Assembly (NCBI RefSeq): GCF_025836975.1
Contig: NZ_CP107548.1
Span: forward strand, 3,782,001-3,846,000
DNA length: 64,000 bases
Reading direction: 5' to 3'
Origin: Pollutimonas sp. M17
GTDB lineage: Bacteria > Pseudomonadota > Gammaproteobacteria > Burkholderiales > Burkholderiaceae_B
Shown here: in pieces, positions 61,534 through 64,000 of the stretch
Layout: each line of letters starts with the position of its first letter
Numbering within the stretch: the first letter of the stretch is position 1
Notes under the pieces: model-generated
What the model was told of the DNA's origin: nothing
Database searches by the model: none
The model's input: the letters and a program-made list of their open reading frames with translations, nothing else
Made by a program: the position numbers and the translations under genes

Positions 61534-62469
61534 ATGGATTTTGAACTTCCCTATCCCGACCTGACGCAAGAGCGCCAGGGCAATACGGGCACGCCGGGCG
61601 TCTGGCATTTCGACTCGGGCTTGCCCGGCCCTACGTTGATGATCACGTCGCTGATCCACGGCAACGAGCTTTGCGGAGCCTGGGCGCTGAAGACCCTGCT
61701 GGCCAGCGGGCTGCGGCCTCAGGCCGGCGGGATGATCCTGGCCTTTTGCAATCTGGATGGCTACGATCGTTTCGACGTACAGCGACCCGATGCAAGCAGG
61801 TATATCGACGAAGACTTGAATCGCGTATGGCAGGATGAGCGCCTTGCGCAAGCAAACAACCGTGAGCGTCGCCGGGCGGCTGAGCTACTGCCGTGGGTTA
61901 GGCGCGCCGACCATCTGCTGGACCTGCATTCCATGCACGAGCCGGGCGAACCCCTGCTGTTGACAGGCCTATTGCCCCGCAATATCGAGCTGGCCCGCAA
62001 GTTGGGTGCTCCCGAACACGTGATTGTCGATGCCGGGCACAAGGACGGCGTGCGCCTGCGTGATTACGGACGGTTTGGCGATCCGCTGGACGAGGCTTGC
62101 GCTTTGCTGATCGAGTGCGGCTACCACGGTGACCAGGCTTCCCGGCGGGTGGCGCTGGATATGACGGCGCGCATGCTGCGCGAGACCGGGGTGGTTGCGC
62201 CCGGCCGCATCCCGCAGGAATGGTTCCAGCCCGAGCCGTCCGTGCAGCGCGTGCTGCAAGTGACGGAAGCCATCGTTGCGCCCTCCATGGACGTCAGTTT
62301 TGCCCGCGATTGGGAGGGGCTGGAAACCGTGGCCAGAGCGGGCGAGGTGATCGGCTGGGCCGATGGCCGGCCGATCACGACCCCGTACGACAATTGCACC
62401 CTGATCATGCCTTCCTTAAGGCAGTTGCGCGCCGGCGTAACCGTTGTCCGCTTTGCCAAAGAGTACTGA
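61534..62469 (+). CDS. Succinylglutamate desuccinylase/aspartoacylase-family zinc hydrolase
   Basis: The 311-residue product belongs to the M14-like deacylase group that removes acyl groups from amino acids. Zinc ligands H43 and E46 lie in LIHGNELCGAW, and a further His is in LLDLHSMH (about residues 130-137); the catalytic Glu is probably in ALLIECGYHG. It is 29 bp after the Bug receptor gene and probably in its operon. The imported substrate may be an N-acyl amino acid. Confidence 0.85.
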   Translation: MDFELPYPDLTQERQGNTGTPGVWHFDSGLPGPTLMITSLIHGNELCGAWALKTLLASGLRPQAGGMILAFCNLDGYDRFDVQRPDASRYIDEDLNRVWQDERLAQANNRERRRAAELLPWVRRADHLLDLHSMHEPGEPLLLTGLLPRNIELARKLGAPEHVIVDAGHKDGVRLRDYGRFGDPLDEACALLIECGYHGDQASRRVALDMTARMLRETGVVAPGRIPQEWFQPEPSVQRVLQVTEAIVAPSMDVSFARDWEGLETVARAGEVIGWADGRPITTPYDNCTLIMPSLRQLRAGVTVVRFAKEY

Positions 62470-62498
62470 CGGCGTCGGCGGAAACAGGGGGCGGGTCT

Positions 62499-63932
62499 TT
62501 AGCCCAATGCCTTGATCGCCGCGGCGACGCCCGCACCGTAGGCCGGGTCGGCCTGGGTGCAGTGGTCGATGTGCCGGGCTTTCAGGTCGTCGGATGCGCC
62601 CGAGATGGCGCGGGCGGTGTTGTCGAACAGCGCCTGCTTTTGCTGATCGTTCATCAAGCGGAACAAGGCGCCCGGCTGCGAGAAGTAGTCGGTGTCTTCG
62701 CGGTGGTTCCAATGGTCCGCCGCGCCTTCGATGGACAGGGGCGGTTCGCGGTAGTCGGGCTGTTCCTGCCATTCTCCCTGCGTGTTGGGCTCGTTGCCCG
62801 TAATGCCGCCATGATTGCCATCGACACGCATGGCGCCGTCCCGGTGGTAGCTGTGAAAGGGACACTTGGGCGCATTGACCGGAATCTGGTGATGGTTGAC
62901 GCCCAGGCGATAGCGCTGCGCGTCGCCGTAGGAAAACAGCCTGGCCTGCAGCATGCGGTCGGGCGAAAAACCGATGCCCGGCACGACGTTGGCGGGCGTG
63001 AAGGCGGCTTGCTCGACTTCGGCGAAGAAGTTGTCCGGGTTGCGGTTCAGTTCCAGCACACCGACTTCGATCAGCGGATAGTCGCCCTTGGGCCAGACCT
63101 TGGTCAAATCGAAGGGGTTCAGGCGATAGCTGCCCGCATCCTTCTCGGGCATGACCTGCACATAGAGGGTCCAGCGCGGGAAGTCCTTGTTCTCGATGGC
63201 CTCGAACAGGTCGCGTTGCGAGCTTTCACGGTCTTTGCCGACCAGTTCGCATGCCTGGGCGTCGGTCAGGTTCCTGATGCCCTGCTGGGTCTTGAAATGG
63301 AACTTAACCCAGAACCGTTCATTCTTCGCATTGATGAAGCTGAAGGTGTGGCTGCCGAACAGATGCATGTTCCGGAAACCCGCCGGGATGCCCCGGTCGC
63401 TCATCACGATGGTGATCTGGTGCAGGGCTTCCGGCAGGCCGGTCCAGAATTCCCAATTGTTCTGCGCGCTGCGCATCCCGGTACGCGGATCGCGCTTGAC
63501 GGCGTGATTCAGGTCGGGAAACTTCAAGGGGTCGCGAAAGAAGAATACGGGCGTGTTGTTGCCAACCAGATCCCAGTTTCCTTCCTCGGTATAGAACTTC
63601 ATGGCGATGCCGCGGATGTCACGCTCCGCATCGGCGGCTCCGCGTTCGCCGGCAACGGTCGAAAAGCGCGCGAACATCGGCGTTTGCTTGCCTACCTCGG
63701 AAAAGACCTTGGCGCGTGTGTATCGGGTAATGTCGTGGGTAACGGTGAAAGTGCCGTAGGCACCGGAACCCTTGGCATGCATGCGTCGCTCCGGTATGAC
63801 TTCGCGATCGAAATGCGCCAGCTTTTCAAGCAGCCAGACATCCTGCAACAGCGCCGGTCCACGCGGACCGGCGGTTTGAATATTCTGATTATCAGCGACG
63901 GGCGCGCCGGCGGCGGTAGTAAGTTTTTTCAT
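62499..63932 (-). CDS. katA: Heme catalase (small-subunit type)
   Basis: The 477-residue product decomposes hydrogen peroxide. The distal His (H52, [12 protein letters not shown]), the distal Asn ([13 protein letters not shown], about residue 125) and the proximal Tyr ([15 protein letters not shown], about residue 335) are present. Its length fits monofunctional clade 3 catalases. The start [11 protein letters not shown] has GAGG upstream; the frame is open for 12 more codons. It converges on the aspartoacylase-family gene, the stops 29 bp apart. Gene name katA is by family habit. Confidence 0.93.
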   Translation of the reverse strand: MKKLTTAAGAPVADNQNIQTAGPRGPALLQDVWLLEKLAHFDREVIPERRMHAKGSGAYGTFTVTHDITRYTRAKVFSEVGKQTPMFARFSTVAGERGAADAERDIRGIAMKFYTEEGNWDLVGNNTPVFFFRDPLKFPDLNHAVKRDPRTGMRSAQNNWEFWTGLPEALHQITIVMSDRGIPAGFRNMHLFGSHTFSFINAKNERFWVKFHFKTQQGIRNLTDAQACELVGKDRESSQRDLFEAIENKDFPRWTLYVQVMPEKDAGSYRLNPFDLTKVWPKGDYPLIEVGVLELNRNPDNFFAEVEQAAFTPANVVPGIGFSPDRMLQARLFSYGDAQRYRLGVNHHQIPVNAPKCPFHSYHRDGAMRVDGNHGGITGNEPNTQGEWQEQPDYREPPLSIEGAADHWNHREDTDYFSQPGALFRLMNDQQKQALFDNTARAISGASDDLKARHIDHCTQADPAYGAGVAAAIKALG

Positions 63933-64000
63933 GTGAGCCTCAAGGAGCGGTTGGTCTGGTCGCTGCATGTTGCGTTATGTCGCGCTCGATGCAGTCGAAG

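Overview
The window is a piece of chromosome from a betaproteobacterium, most likely of the family Alcaligenaceae (Bordetella/Achromobacter/Pusillimonas group). The reasons are the moderately high GC, the betaproteobacterial form of the ribosomal proteins, a Bug-type (Bordetella uptake gene) solute receptor, and the order parB-parA-rsmG-mnmG beside the presumed replication origin. This assignment rests on protein reading only; no database search was possible.

From 1 to 46 kb the sequence is dominated by the translation and transcription super-cluster, all on the minus strand: the alpha/spc genes (rpsD, rpsK, rpsM, rpmJ, infA, secY, rplO to rplN), the S10 genes (rpsQ to rplC, then rpsJ), the str operon (tuf, fusA, rpsG, rpsL), rpoC-rpoB-rplL-rplJ, rplA-rplK-nusG-secE, and a tRNA-tuf operon. 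Three plus-strand cassettes or foreign blocks break it up. A fatty-acid cassette (aldehyde dehydrogenase, FadL-type porin, chalcone-isomerase-fold protein, FadD-type ligase) separates rpsQ from rplN. A ZnuD-like zinc receptor with a Zur-box-like palindrome, plus a glycine-betaine-type ABC transporter, separates rplC from rpsJ. A response regulator / FecR-LysM / CHASE2 histidine kinase trio separates rpsL from rpoC. Promoter-like and terminator sequences at the breaks suggest that each ribosomal segment is now an independent transcription unit.

From 46 to 54 kb lies the origin-proximal region: parB, parA, rsmG and mnmG, three parS sites in about 100 bp upstream of mnmG, DnaA boxes, and two copies of an oriC-like core (AT-rich stretch, trinucleotide repeats, DnaA box) about 1.3 kb apart. 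Between the two copies sit a Fic-domain gene and a small convergent gene with a FicA/VbhA-like motif. The ribosomal and polymerase genes point away from this region, as expected for leading-strand genes.

From 54.1 to 57.6 kb there is a decayed genomic island bounded by a 20-bp direct repeat of the last codons of mnmE (trmE), the same kind of site used by Salmonella genomic island 1. It holds a ParD/ParE toxin-antitoxin pair, a truncated gene joined to an integrase remnant, an intact RhuM-family gene, and an HsdR fragment joined to a truncated HTH regulator.

The right end is ordinary chromosome: mnmE, a YciI-like protein, a LysR regulator, a Bug receptor, a succinylglutamate desuccinylase/aspartoacylase-family protein and a catalase. 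The most unusual parts are the duplicated origin core around the Fic module and the island in the mnmE tail next to it.
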